DNA from: Hypericum androsaemum
Taxonomy: Eukaryota > Streptophyta > Magnoliopsida > Malpighiales > Hypericaceae
NCBI GenBank assembly: GCA_963995505.1
Contig: OZ023180.1
Span: 4,092,501-4,156,500, forward strand
Direction of reading: 5' to 3'
Length of the DNA stretch: 64,000 bases
The position numbers and the translations under genes were made by a program. The notes under the pieces were generated by a model, which did not search any database, had not been told where the DNA came from, and worked only from the letters and a program-made list of their open reading frames with translations. Positions 1-11,811 of this stretch are shown here, one piece after another. Each line of letters starts with the position of its first letter. Position 1 is the stretch's first letter.

Positions 1-598
1 TGAGAGGTCCACAGGCTCGGGTTCACAACTTCTTCGTGCTAGTCGAATTACGATCACGTTTGAACGGAATCGTAATTGATTTTCACGAGATTTTCTTTAT
101 TAAAAATCTGATTAAAATTCTGGAACTAATCTGGAATTTTCCTTTCTTATTGAGTGGTTGTGGGAAAAGTTACAAATTGGTCCAGCCGGATTCTCCTTTT
201 TATAGGGAAATCCGGACAACCAAAATGCGCCACGTGTCGCGCATGGCTGCCACGTGTTGCGCATGGCTGCCACGTGTCGCGCATGGCTGCCACGTGGCAC
301 TTTTAGGCCACACGTCCGCCGCGTGGTACGTCGGACCACATGTCCACCACGTGGCACGTCGGACCGCATGTCCGCCACGTGGCAAGGCTACCCCTAGCTT
401 TGCCATGTGGCGCCACGTGGGTGCACCACGTGGACTGCCACATATGACGCCAGTGCCACGTCGCGTTGACGTGGCGCTGCGTGGCTTCGGGGTGGTCAAC
501 GTGGGTTGACCGGCCCATCCAACCCAACTTTTTGGGCCTAATAGGCCCGGGCCCAATTAGACACAATAATAATTGCCTAATGGGCCCAAGGTCCAACA
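1..598 (-). repeat. Copia-1 3' LTR, truncated by window edge
   Basis: It aligns with 7024-7560 almost throughout and ends in the same CAACA. The main difference is a longer G-box array here. A minus-strand TATA box lies at 197-203. The missing outer part, judged from the right LTR, would be roughly 870 bp. Confidence 0.9.
229..440. promoter_or_regulatory. G-box (CACGTG) array in Copia-1 3' LTR
   Basis: Eight CACGTG palindromes occur here, plus several CACGTC half-sites. The first four, at 231, 251, 271 and 291, are spaced exactly 20 bp apart as a tandem repeat of the unit GCCACGTGTCGCGCATGGCT. CACGTG is the core recognised by plant bZIP and bHLH factors. The array lies directly upstream of the minus-strand TATA box at 197-203, where an LTR enhancer would be expected. 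Confidence 0.7.
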
Positions 599-1540
599 TC
601 TCCCACTCAATTATTATTGACCTTGATCAACAGTTATCAGATTTCTTTAAAGGATTTCGTGCGACCAGCACACGTTGAGTATGTTAAGCCAAATTCAAGA
701 GCACAGACACTCAGGCTACTTGAATAGTAGCATCTCGACAACCTTCTTGTATAATGTATGCTATTACCCCAGGACTCATGTCACTTTCCATTGTTCACAT
801 CAGTGATTTTAAATAATTATATTCGGGTTCACTATTGTACTTTTCAATACAATTGGTGCACCTGAACCACGAAACTCAGAATGTGATGAACAGAGTTCCT
901 TCTCCCTTAACTATATTCCTTTCATAATGATACAGCCTGCTTTTCTGGTCAGCCCTGCCAGGTCGAATCGCTATGCCATAACCTTTTCATGAACTTTCCA
1001 AGCTAGCAGCACTGGATCATACTTACAGAATACGTTTAGGATCTTAAGGGTAGGTTTCGGGAATCACAATTCTCGAAAATTGGTCTCACACCAGGGATTG
1101 TGAAATCACTCAACATTTTTATCCCATCCAGTGGTCGAGTAGCACACATGATACTGATCACGTGTTACGGTGTATTTTCTTTTTTAAAGGAACACATGTC
1201 ATTTAACACCATACTAGAGTCTCAGCCTTAGCTTAACTCTAGGCTAATAGGACAGACAGTATGATAAGTTCCACTTATATCTTATCATATGGATTGTAGA
1301 AAATCCAAATGCAGCAACTTATTCCCGCATCCCATAAGGAAACTTGCTCTTGAGCAAGACGACATTCCGTCATAGGACATGCACTTATGTATGTCCAATA
1401 ACTGCCTCATCTCATCTAGGAATCAACTTCTTGACTCCCACTGAGGTAAACACCCGTGTGAGTGGGCTACTTCTCTGTCCGACATGTTTCACATTTAACT
1501 CATATTGCCAAATAAAAATCCTTTATTCCAACTAATTGGA

Positions 1541-4500
1541 TTACAAATGAAACTGTCGTAAACCTAGTGACTTAACATATTTCTCGAACACTTCTCGAGG
1601 TAATGCTTTAGTCATTGGATCTGCGGCCATATCTCGTGTAGATATGTATTTCATACACAGTTCTTTATATTTTATTAAATTTCTCAAAAAGTAAAATTTA
1701 ATATCTATATGCTTAGCCCTGCTATAGAATCTAGGATCCTTAGTATATGCTATAGCTGCCTGGTTGTCACAGAATAGACTCACAGGCTCTGTCGAGTTGA
1801 TCAGGGAGAGATGGCTTAAGAATCTCTTGAACCATACCGCTTCTTGTGTAGCATGAGCTGAAGCTACATATTCTGCTTCCATTGTTGACAGGGATACACA
1901 TGTTTGCTTCTTACTGCTCCATGAGACAGCACCCCCATTCAACAAGAAAACGAATCCAGATGTAGACTTTTTCTTATCCACATCACCTCCCCAATCAACA
2001 TCAGTATAGCCACTCAATATCAGGTCACTGCCTTGATAGCACAAGGAGTATTCTGCAGTAGTATTCAAATATTTTAAAATCTCTTTGACAGCCTTCCAGT
2101 GAGCACTGCCTGGATCAGACTGATATCTGCTTGCTATCCCAACAGCATAGCAAATGTCAGGTCTAGTACACAACATTGCGTACATCAGGCATCCAACTGC
2201 ATTGGCATAAGGAATCTTCTCCATGTCCCTACATTGTTTAGCTATTTTTGGGCACATGTCCTTACACAAATTATGACCTTTAACCAATGGGACATACTTT
2301 GGGTTACTGTGATCACAATTGAAACGTTCTACTACTTTGCGAATATATGTCTCTTGTGAAAGAGACACTATTCTTTTCGAACGATTCCTCGAAATCTTAA
2401 CTCTGAGTATGTAATCTGCTTCACCCATGTCTTTCATTTCAAAGTTGGAAGATAACCAATCTTTGATTTTGACAAGAAATCCTATGTCAATTCCAGCTAA
2501 AAGTATGTCATCAACATACAAGGTGATGATAACAAACTTCTTTCCTGATCGCTTAACATACACACAGTGATCTTCGTCTATCATTATAAAATCATGCTGT
2601 ATGATCGTATTATGAAAGCGAATATACCACTGTCTAGACGACTGCTTAAGGCCATAAATTGATCTATTCAATTTACAAACTTTGTGTTCGCAGCCTTTTT
2701 GAATGTAGCCCTCAGGCTGAATCATATAGATTTCTTCATCCAATTCTCCATGGAGAAAAGCAGTCTTTACATCCATTTGATGTAATTCTAGATTCATGTT
2801 AGCAACCATAGCTAAAATGACCTTAATTGACGTAAATCTAACAACAGGTGCAAAAGTCTCCTCATAGTCTATCCCAACCTGTTGTTTAAACCCTTGGGTA
2901 ACCAAACACGCTTTGTATCTTTCAATACTGCCATCTGTATTGTGCTTGATTTTGAGAATCCACTTATTCCCAATTGACCTACGCCCCTTAGGTAGGTCAA
3001 CCAGATCCCAAACCTGGTTTTTGATCATATAAGACATTTCTTCATCCATTGCATTCATCCATTCATCACGTTTTGGAGATGACAATGCTCCAGATACATT
3101 TTTAGGTTCATCTTCATCCTGCAGGATGGCCAGAAGAATTTTACTTGGACCACCAAATTTCTTTAGTGATACCAAGAACGCATTAGCCGCACCTTTGATG
3201 TCAAATCATCGGCGTATGCTAGTTCTGCTAGACCTTCGGTATTCCCAGTTTTGATAAACATCTCTCATATATTCATCATATCCAGGAATCGCACTCTCAC
3301 TGGGTGGAAATACCGTACTCCCACTGGAATAAAGAATTACCTTCCTTTTAGGACTCAGATCACGACCTTCTGGATCATTTTGAGTTAGAAAATCTCTATC
3401 TTCCTCCTCAATTCTCCCACTCGGAAGAAGTGATCCAGATGATTCTGGTTCATTGGTCTCATAAAGGGTAAGGTCACTACTAACCTCCCCCAATTTTGAA
3501 AATTCATTCTCCAAAAAAGTGACATCGCGTGATTCAAATTCTGTTACATGTCCATTGTCCAGTTCACCCACAAACATGTACCCTTTAGATACCTCTGGGT
3601 ATCTTATAAATATACTTTTTCTATCTCTCGGTCGTAATTTACCGAAAGTACTTGAGGTAGAATGGACATAGGACGCACACCCCCATGGCTTAAAATAGGA
3701 TAAATCGGGCTTCCGATCTGTCCACATTTCGTAAGGAGTGGCTGTAACAGACTTAGAGGGAATACAGTTTAGAACATATGCGGCAGTCACGAGCGCATCT
3801 CCATAGAATGATATAGGCAAACTTGCCTCTGCCATCATTGATCTAACCATATCAAGAAGGGTTCTATTCCTTCTTTTAGCAACTCCGTTTTGCTGTGGTG
3901 TATAAGGAATGGACAATTGATGTTCAATTCCTTTTTCAATGCATAGAGTTTTGAATTCATCAGAAAGATATTCACGGCCACGATCAGTTCGTAAGGCCTT
4001 TATCTTTTCGTCCTTCTGATTCTCAACAAAACTCATGTATGTCATGAAGCAGTTTAAGGCTTCAGACTTGTGAGAAATCAGGTATATCAGATCATATCTA
4101 GTACAGTCGTCAATAAAGGTGATGAAGTAATATGCTCCATGCCTTGCCCTCACGTTCATTGGACCACATATGTCTGAATGGACTAATTGTAGTGGAAATT
4201 TGGCTCTAGCCCCAGTACCGAAAGGTTTTCTAGTGCTTTTCCCTTCTAGACAGGATACACAACTAGGTAATATAGATCTCTTTATATTGCCCAACAGTCC
4301 TGCCTTAGCTAGACGGTTTAAACATTCCTGACCGATATGGCCAAGTCTAGAATGCCATAGTTTAATATCATCCTCTGATGAGTTTGAACTAGTAACAAAG
4401 GAAAAACTTTCACAAGGATCAATATCCAGAATAAAAAAAACCTTCCGATATATATCCAAGGTCAAAATAGGCATCATCCAAAAATAATCTAATGGTGTCG

Positions 4501-5439
4501 TTCTCAAATGACAACCGAAAACCTAAAGATATTAAGGCCGAAACTGAGATCAAGTTCCTTCGTATGTCTGGAGCAAACAACACGTCATGTAAAAGAAGGG
4601 CACGACCACCACGAAGGTGTAATCTACAAGTGCCCAGGCCTTTCACATCCACGCACGAGTTGTTACCGACAAAAATGGTTTTTGCTCCAGCCGGTAACCG
4701 CCTGTACTCAACGAACGAACTACAGTCTCTAGTTATATGGTCTGTCGCTCCTGAATCAATCACCCACATAGAATGTGACTCAGTTAGAAGGGTACAAGAG
4801 GATACATACAACTTACTCACACTTGAGTTTAGATGTACCTGCTTGGGCATTTTGCAATCTTTTGCAAAATGTCCCTTCTGTTGACAGTTAAAATATTTCA
4901 CTTTTGAAATGTTAAACCTCTTGTTCTTTTTAGCCTTGGAGCCATCCAACTTGGTTCCATGGTTTTCAGCTTTTGGAGTTTGTTTACACTTACCCTTTCC
5001 TTTACCTTTCTTCTTTTTCCCACCATTCCAAGTCGAACAAATCAAATGGGCTTCAGGGTGGGATTTCATAGCTAGGAGGCGATCTTCCTCCAGCTCAAGG
5101 TGTCTGGCAACATCATCAAATGTTACCAAATGATCGGAATGGGTAAGATTCATCTTCATCTGTTCCCAACTTGGTGGTAGAGAACGGATGACAGCTTGAA
5201 TCTGCTGCTCGTTGCTGAGTAGTATTTTTTCTCTTCCAAATAACATAAGCTTCCTTATCTCGCTTATGTTGAGCAGTTGTGCCTTCTTCAGGCTCATCCA
5301 TTATGACATGTATGTGCTCCAGAACCTCTTGTTCCTCAAGCACATATTGGATTTTCATACTCCAATTGTCATAGTTTTCACCGTTGAGTTTTAACTCACG
5401 GTTTAGCTCAGCTATGATGGATCTAGAAGCGACTGACAT
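1541..5439 (-). pseudogene. Copia-1 gag-pol, broken
   Basis: Gag starts at 5439. About 60 codons in, it loses roughly the middle of gag and shifts frame, resuming near 5225. The zinc knuckle (about 4868-4918) reads Y-x2-C-x4-H-x4-C, so its first Cys is lost. The protease motif DSGA lies near 4755. A second frameshift falls in an A-run at about 4433-4440. Integrase follows: a GAG-pre-integrase region (LWHSRLGH), then the DDE core with DRGREY. A TGA at 3206-3208 interrupts pol before reverse transcriptase (YVDD near 2500) and RNase H (GYTDVDWGGD; LFCDNQAAI), ending at 1541. The element cannot be autonomous as it stands. Confidence 0.92.
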
Positions 5440-5609
5440 CTCTATAGGGATTTTTAATATGAGAACATATTAGAAATTTGATTTGGCAATATGATTCAAT
5501 TTACTAATCACTCATACACACATGTACAAAACCTTAGACAAGGTCTCAACCTATTGTACAAAAGTCCCCTAAAAATAACATATGTACATGGGGACAGTTA
5601 AACATATAA

Positions 5610-6134
5610 TCACACAGGGATCGGATGTCCAGGCGATCCGGTAGGAGAATCCAGATACATATCTGGATCCTGGTCTGAGGAAGATCCTGTGGGGACCGGG
5701 TGCGAGGACGATCCGGCGAGAAATTCCAGGTACACCGCCGAAACCGGGATCGATTCCATGATCCAGATGATCAGGAGCGGAGGAAAATTGTAATAGTAAT
5801 CCTTAGCGAGGTAGCGTTTCAAGATCAAACCGCTTCGCAGCTCCAGAACAGGAGAAGGTATCATTTCTCTGAGAAGACCCCTCTCCTCGAGATAATGGAT
5901 CAAACCATAGACATCATCTCTGTGGGTATTGAACTCAGGTGCCGAGAAGATACTCATATCTTCTTGGATTTTTAGCGTGACCAGGAGGTCTCGAAACATA
6001 GAGGGCCAGTCCTCTCCATGATCATAACCTCCGGCCCAGATGCATTCTTGCATCTCCCGGTGAACAGCCTCAATGTGCTCGACGATAACATACATGTCAT
6101 CCTGAGGCACACGCAGCGGTAAATGGCGCTTCAA
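5610..6134 (-). CDS. Unrecognised 174-aa ORF between Copia-1 5' LTR and gag
   Basis: The ORF is in the same orientation as gag. It starts about 18 bp inside the inferred 5' LTR end (6153) and stops 170 bp before the gag ATG. I do not recognise the protein. Its first 130 residues are mixed charged and hydrophobic with no low-complexity bias, including a hydrophobic stretch LLIIWIMESIPVSAVYLEFL near residue 118. The C-terminal 35 residues form a Ser/Gly/Pro-rich near-repeat (SSSHPVPTG, then GSPGHPIPV). Copia leaders are normally short and non-coding. It could be an accessory ORF, a captured host fragment or chance. The LTR boundary is inferred only from TG...CA ends, so this ORF might instead be part of a longer terminal region. 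Confidence 0.4.
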   Translation of the reverse strand: MKRHLPLRVPQDDMYVIVEHIEAVHREMQECIWAGGYDHGEDWPSMFRDLLVTLKIQEDMSIFSAPEFNTHRDDVYGLIHYLEERGLLREMIPSPVLELRSGLILKRYLAKDYYYNFPPLLIIWIMESIPVSAVYLEFLAGSSSHPVPTGSSSDQDPDMYLDSPTGSPGHPIPV

Positions 6135-6152
6135 AATCTTCTATCGAAGTTC

Positions 6153-7560
6153 TGTTGCACAGAATTCAGATACCTTCCTCCAGTAGCCATCAAATCTTGC
6201 AACAATTACAATTCAATTTCGGGTTAATACTCATATTTTCCCAAAATAGGATTGAAAAACTCATTTTCTAATCTTTTGATGATCATACTATGGATCAATT
6301 TATGTGATTTTAGTTTAACTTTTACATATTTCGGAACTCGTTCCAAAATATTTTTAAGTTTATTAAAATATCGTCATAATTTTAATAAACTTAATTGACA
6401 AAAATTTCTCAAAATTTTTATCAATTTATTAGATTTTAATTGAATAAAAACTGATTTTATCTGATTAAAAGAGAAAAAACCCAATTTTTAAGTCCACCAT
6501 AAATCGGGTTGGGTCGAACTAATAAACCAGGCCAATCCATCCGGTTTTTTGATTTTCTTGACCCGGGTATAAATATTTTCGGGAAAAATCTTGAAATTAT
6601 GATTTTCCCTCTGATTTTCTCTCTCTTCTCCCGCGCGAGGAAAAACCCAGCCGCCGCTCCTCCCACGACCGCCGCGTTTCGGCGGCGAACCAACGGCCGA
6701 GACCGGTCGCAATCAACTCGTCTCGGCCTCGCGAGCACGTCTGTAGCGGCCTCGCGGGCCGTCGTCCAGCCGTTCTCCGTCACGAACGTCTTCATTGTTC
6801 CGCGTCTCTCCGCCGTCGTCGTCCTCGATCTCGCGATTCCGGCGACGTCGATCCACAAACGTGGTATCGGGACGTCGGGGAGAAGCCGGAGAATCGACTA
6901 TCGTCGATCTACGGAGTCGAAATCGTCAGATTTCTGACAAAATCGACGGAATTCAAGTAATTACATGTTAAACTTGTTTAATTAACAAACTAATTCGTTA
7001 ATAATAAGTCACTTACTCGTTGAAGTAAGAGGTCCACAGGCTCGGGTCCACAACTTCTTCGTGATAGTCGAATTACGATCACGTTTGAACGGATTCGTAA
7101 TTGATTTTCACGAGATTTCCTTTATTGAAAATCTGATTAAAATTTTGGAACTAATCCAGAATTTTTCTTTCTTATTGAGTGGTTGTGGAAAAAGTTACAA
7201 ATTGGTCCAGCCGGATTCCCCTTTTTATAGGGAAATCCGGACAACCAAAAGGCGCCACGTGGCATGCCACGTGGCACTTTTAGGCCACACGTCCGCCACG
7301 TGGCACGTCGGACCGCATGTCCACCACGTGACGCGCCACGTGGCAAGACTACCCCTCGCTTTGCCACGTGGCGCAGCGTGGACGTGCCACGTGGACTGCC
7401 ACATATGACGCCAGCGCCACGTCATGCTGACGTGACGCTTGCACGGCTTCGGGCCGGTCAACGCGGGTTGACCGGCCCATCCAACCCAACTTTTTGGGCC
7501 TAATGGGCCCGGGCCCAATTATGCACAATAATAATTGCCTAATGGGCCCAAGATTCAACA
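6153..7560 (-). repeat. Copia-1 5' LTR (inner edge inferred)
   Basis: The outer part (7024-7560) aligns to window positions 1-598. The inner edge at 6153 is placed because the plus strand there begins TGTTGCACAG, giving TGTTG...CAACA ends, but the matching part of the other LTR is outside the window. It contains a plus-strand TATA-like TATAAATATTT near 6569 followed by GC-rich sequence (6630-6930), the minus-strand TATA box at 7223-7229 and a G-box array. Confidence 0.65.
7223..7420 (-). promoter_or_regulatory. Copia-1 5' LTR promoter: TATA box plus G-box array
   Basis: On the minus strand TATAAAA (7229 to 7223) sits immediately downstream of a cluster of seven CACGTG palindromes (7256-7400) and several CACGTC half-sites. 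The same arrangement occurs in the other LTR, where a 20-bp unit is further expanded. Reading direction fits transcription toward gag. Confidence 0.65.
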
Positions 7561-8598
7561 AAGGATATATTCGTTTGTTCTTTTTAAATTAAAGATATTC
7601 CCGAATTTTTGTGGGTGATATTTCCTGAGTTAAAAACACAAGGTTTATTGCAGTAGAGTAGGAATGGGCCTTTCAGATGTCTGTTGGCTCCCAAATTATG
7701 ACGTCGTACTAAGTTTGGTGTGTGAGGGCCCAATGCCCCATATTATTAATTCCCAATTAAATTATTATGTAATAGTGCGAGGAAGAGAAAGACCGAGCAT
7801 GTTTTTGTTTTTTTGGGATCCCTCATTGATTTAAACCAATGGGACAAGATATAGTTGGTGATTTAGAGTTTCGAATTAAAATTTTAAAAATATAAAATAT
7901 TTGGTATGAAAATTTTGTCATTATTTAAAGATCATAAATTAGTCGGTATAAAAAATAACCAATAAGCCACCATGCAACTTGTCAAAGTTGCTAATAACTT
8001 GCGAGAAAAAACTCTGATGGATGAAATTCTACTCCAAAAAGGGACAGTTTTTTTCCAAAAAGTATAATCTTTTTTATTAATCGCTTGATTAAGAGAGATT
8101 ACAGAATGACAGAAATATCCATACCCTGTGGTCGGGTCTTACCCTTATCCCGTGGGTCGAGGATTTGCTGACTTTGACTGGGTCTAGGATAGGATATATG
8201 TATGGGTCCACTTTTAGAGTAAGGGTCTAGGGTAGGGTATGAATTCTATGAGCTTATACCATACCCTTACTCTTTTACCATACTTTGGACCCTACCATAG
8301 GTAGATCCTGATAAGACTCTAAATAGACCAATTTATCTCTGTTTTTCACTTATAAATTGTCATAGATTTCTCAAATATTCTAAAATATGATTCATGTTAT
8401 TGACTCAAAATTCGAGGTATATATAATTCTAATTTTTTTATTGATATACTAATAATTTCATGATTAATCTTCACATATTAGTTAAAAAATTATCAAAATT
8501 ATTTTGTATTTAATTCGAGGGTCGGACCCTGCAGACCCTGAGGGTAAGTGTATGGGTCTAGTAATAAAATTTTTCGAGAGTCCAGGGGTAGGGTATGG
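7561..8598. other. Non-coding spacer right of Copia-1
   Basis: AT-rich sequence without a credible ORF. From about 8120 it holds repeated GGGTA/TACCC-type motifs on both strands, which continue after 8829. This suggests an older repeat that the 8599-8820 element entered. Confidence 0.5.
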
Positions 8599-8820
8599 GG
8601 GATTTTTTTTGAAATGGAAAAAAAACATACGTATTTTCTCTAAATAGGAAAAAGTTATACATATTCCTTAAATAGGCTGAAAGATTATTTAATATTAAAA
8701 TAAATATATTCAAAATATTTTAATATTAAATAATCTTTCAACCTATTTAGGGAATATGTATAACTTTTTGCCTATTTAAAAAAAATATGTATATTTTTTG
8801 CCCATTTCAGAAAAAATCCC
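8599..8820. mobile_element. MITE-like foldback element (222 bp)
   Basis: The two halves are inverted copies over almost the whole length: the arm from GGGATTTTTTTTGAAATGG at 8599 mirrors the arm ending in AAAAAATCCC at 8820, with a short loop near 8704-8715. It is flanked by GGGTATGG (8591-8598) and GAGTATGG (8821-8828), a probable target duplication with one mismatch. The terminal sequence resembles that of the larger foldback at 40506-41373. Confidence 0.7.
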
Positions 8821-9212
8821 GAGTATGGATAGAGTCCTATTAATACCATACTCTACCCTACCCATCACCATCTCTGTTACAACTGAGTAGTGACTCAACT
8901 AATGACAACCTAATTACAGCTATACTAGCCGTTAACTAGTCGTTGATTTAGGAAAGAGAATGATAGCTATACTCCTTCCATCACTGAAAGCACAGGACAG
9001 GAAGACAGCTACTGCAGATGTTGAAGATCATTAACATGATATTCAACATTTTTTTTATGAAGCTCTTTCGATCACTATCTTTTACATTAGCAAATATTAA
9101 AACAAAATTTTGAACCAAGTAAATCCAAGCATCGTTACGGAGTAACTTGTAATAAAGAATTCAACCAGAAGCAAACTTTGTCGCCATACCGTAAGACTAA
9201 GTAGCCGACAAA
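8821..9212. other. 3' flank of UGT-A
   Basis: No gene is seen. It begins with the TACCATACTC/TACCC repeat remnant and continues as AT-rich sequence into the 3' untranslated region of the minus-strand gene. Confidence 0.5.
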
Positions 9213-10938
9213 TTAAATACGGCAAATTAAGTTTGCTACAAATTCATCAATGCATGTATCTGAACTTCCCCCGACATCAACAGCTTTTTTAGCTAAATTT
9301 CCCAATCTCTCGGCGTTCCTTTTCAGTTCTTTCCCCTTCTCTCCCTCTATTACTTCCTTCACGCATGACTCCACCACTTCTCTTCTTACAACGCCTGTTT
9401 CGTCCGGTCTAGCTCTAACTCCAACCATCCAAACATCCGCCACGAACTTGGCATTGGTAGGCTGATCGGTCCACTGAGGCATTGCCACTATTGGGACCCC
9501 CAAACTTATAGCCTCAAGAACAGAGTTAAACCCACAATGTGTCACAAAACATCCGACTGATTCGTGCGCTAGAACATCCAATTGCGGGCACCAGTTCACC
9601 ATCAACCCCTTGTCGGATCTCTCGATGACGAAGTTGGGTGGTAGCTTGGCCTCCTCGGATGCCCTGACCACCCACAAGAAGTAGCAATTGCTCTGTTTCA
9701 GACCCCATGCGAGCTCCTCCATTTGTTCTTTCCTGACTTCAGCCAGGCTTCCGAAGGACACGTACACCACAGACCCGCTGGGCTTGTTTCGTAGCCAGTT
9801 CATGCAAGCGCTAGTGTCGGGCTTGAAGAGATTGATGCCGTAGTCTCTGTCTCCTTCAAGTCTCTTGTCTAAGTACATAGATGGAACTGCTGGTCCAATT
9901 GTCGCCGTTCTCCATTGTTTCCTCATCCAATCCACCGTCTAAATTCGATCAACAAATACAAATCTCATGTAATCAATAACTTTTTGACTACTCCTAAAAA
10001 AGATGTAATCGATAACTTAGCCAGCAAATAATGATGATTTCTTAATGCACCACTCCAAAGGAAAAGACAGAGACAAAAGACTAGAATCTCCATGGACAAT
10101 TGGTTAGTGCATTTTTGTACACGTATAAACTATTTTACTATAATCGCAATTAACGATGTAATTATTATATGACAATGAAAAAGATCATGTGAGGAATGAA
10201 TATTATACGACAAATTTACCATACTTATAATTACCGATGAAATAATAACTAGCGATGCGACAATCTCGACGTAGAAGTTAGGAGTACCTCTGTTTCCAAG
10301 TCGTAGAAAGAGTTGACGAGCACCCAATCGGCATCATCGATATTGTCAAACTGGCCCACCACCAAGTCGAAGAAGAACGGGTATGAACCATAATCAGACA
10401 CAAACGACGACGTGTCGGATGCTCGAAGCTCCGGCAACCCGGGAAGCGACACGGTCGGCCCCGACAATGGAACCGGAAGGATCCCTCTCTGGACATGGTA
10501 ATAAATCGAATCCACCGCACAAGATTGGGTGAGGAAGGCCGCCCCAAGGATCCCAAACTTCTTCGCCACGTCAAGAGCCCATGGAAGATGCCCGTCGTAA
10601 ACAATCCCAACGACGGGGCCACTTCCGGAAGAATCGCCATTCACTCTGTCGACTAATTCGGACAAGGCCCTCGAGCCCACGTCCCTGAATGACGAGAAGT
10701 AGAGCTCCGGGGACCGCCCGTCGTCGTAGCCGTCGGATATGGTCTCCACGTTGATCGGGTTGTCGGGTGCCACGTGGACGGACTTGTGAAAGGACTTGGT
10801 GACGACCAAAGTGGGTTTGACTCCTTTGTAGAGTAGGCGCTTGGCGAACTCGATCATGGGGTTTATGTGTCCCTGTCCTGGAACCGGAAGCATGAGGACA
10901 TGAGGCTTGTGAACGCCGCCTCCCTTGTCTTTCTCCAT
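9213..10938 (-). CDS. UGT-A: UDP-glycosyltransferase, UGT74-like, intact
   Basis: Two exons: 10938-10288 (217 codons) and 9938-9213 (241 codons plus stop), with a 349-bp phase-0 GT-AG intron at 10287-9939, giving 458 residues, a normal length for this family. The start follows the conserved MEK-rich N terminus. The catalytic His is H24 (PGQGHINPM) and its Asp partner is D115 (VYDGHLPW). The PSPG donor-binding box spans about 333-376 and ends in DQ, typical of UDP-glucose users, but position 22 is Phe (HCGFNS) instead of Trp. UGT74 enzymes (known family) glucosylate carboxyl or hydroxyl groups of small acids and hormones in the cytosol; the acceptor here is unknown. It lacks six residues after ISDGYDDG that UGT-C retains. 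Its closest relative in the window is UGT-C. Confidence 0.93.
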
Positions 10939-10993
10939 CTCGGGACTTTTTTTTCTTGGTATTTTCTTAATTTGGTCTCTAAATTCGAAGGCC

Positions 10994-11066
10994 TTTATAT
11001 AACTTTTGGAGTGATCAGTGGAGGACAGCGAGTCAACTTACTACGGTGAAAGGCGGTGACGTTGAC
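10994..11066 (-). promoter_or_regulatory. UGT-A promoter: TATA box and two W-box cores
   Basis: On the minus strand TATATAAA lies at 11001-10994, 56 bp upstream of the ATG. Two TTGACT W-box cores (WRKY-type sites) lie in opposite orientation at about 11031-11036 (minus) and 11062-11067 (plus). The W-box pair is conserved upstream of UGT-C, where the TATA box is degraded. Confidence 0.55.
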
Positions 11067-11457
11067 TTAGCCATGGGGGATAAGATGGGAGACCAATTAG
11101 GATTAGGTCTTCGTGGTCAAACATTCTTGTCGTGGAAGAAAAGTTGAAGTATTTTTTGTGGGCCAATAAGAAAAGTTGAGGGTTGGATCTGCTTTATCAA
11201 TTGCGACTTGCAATTTCCCACCCAAAAAAATAACGTCGCGACTTGCAAGTTGCTGGCTATTCTACGGTAAGAGAGAATTCAATTTGGTCTTCTCCTCCTT
11301 CCTGCTAGAGTAAACGTGCATGCCACTTGACGTCTTGGATTTTGCAGTTTTCCAATTTGTCGTTATGCATTCCCCAATAGCTGCACAAGGTTAGTTTTAT
11401 TAGAAAAATTCATACAAATATGAGATTACAATTGCTAATCTTGTCAAAATCTTATCT
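11067..11457. other. Upstream flank of UGT-A
   Basis: No gene. The part from about 11160 to 11400 is paralogous to 24720-24840 (upstream of UGT-C) and to 32010-32200 (beyond broken UGT-D), marking the cluster's duplication units. Confidence 0.6.
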
Positions 11458-11575
11458 GGAGTTCAACCCACGACGTGTCATAAAACAATCCATAGGTATG
11501 CGCTTTAAGACGCCCAACTGCCTTTGACAGTGTATCGTCAACCAAATTGGATGGTAACTTGATAGATAATATTTG
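11458..11575 (-). pseudogene. Relic of a UGT exon 2 (PSPG region)
   Basis: The minus strand resembles the stretch from LPPNF...[10 protein letters not shown] to HCGFNS of the neighbouring UGTs, with indels and stops. The same relic occurs at 25309-25425 upstream of UGT-C in fuller form. It is the trace of an older gene copy present before the block duplicated. Confidence 0.6.
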
Positions 11576-11811
11576 TCAAACGAAAACGAAAACGAAAATT
11601 GGGCGAGAATAAAAAATTAATAATAACTCAAAAACATTACAATTTGACTACACCACCAAGAATACACCAAAACTCATGGGTTGTTCAGAGATTACAACTG
11701 AATTTACATTAAATACGCCAAGAGGAATATACCAACTGAATTTACAATTGAAAAAATACATATAAGTACCATGTAGTTTCACCGATTATCACTTGGATAC
11801 CCTGTAGTTTC

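Larger units (their letters stand above)
1..7560 (-). mobile_element. Copia-1, decayed Ty1/copia LTR retrotransposon
   Basis: The end of the window's left LTR (1-598) matches the end of a second LTR ending at 7560, and both finish in CAACA. Between them, on the minus strand, lie gag, protease, integrase, reverse transcriptase and RNase H, in copia order. A polypurine tract (GAGTGGGAGAT on the minus strand) abuts the left LTR at about 599-611, so the left LTR is the 3' LTR. About 940 bp (599-1540) between pol and the 3' LTR is non-coding. The coding region is broken by a gag deletion, frameshifts and a stop. Target-site duplications cannot be checked because the left end is outside the window. 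Confidence 0.92.

Noticed and set aside
36..509. Several overlapping ORFs on both strands at 36-678 and 7061-7561
   Set aside because: They lie in the G-box repeat of the Copia-1 LTRs and arise from its periodic, stop-poor sequence.
9250..9465. Plus-strand ORFs opposite the UGT C termini (also at 16918, 22617, 26930, 36493, 50470)
   Set aside because: Antisense shadows of conserved UGT sequence; the same shadow recurs at each copy.
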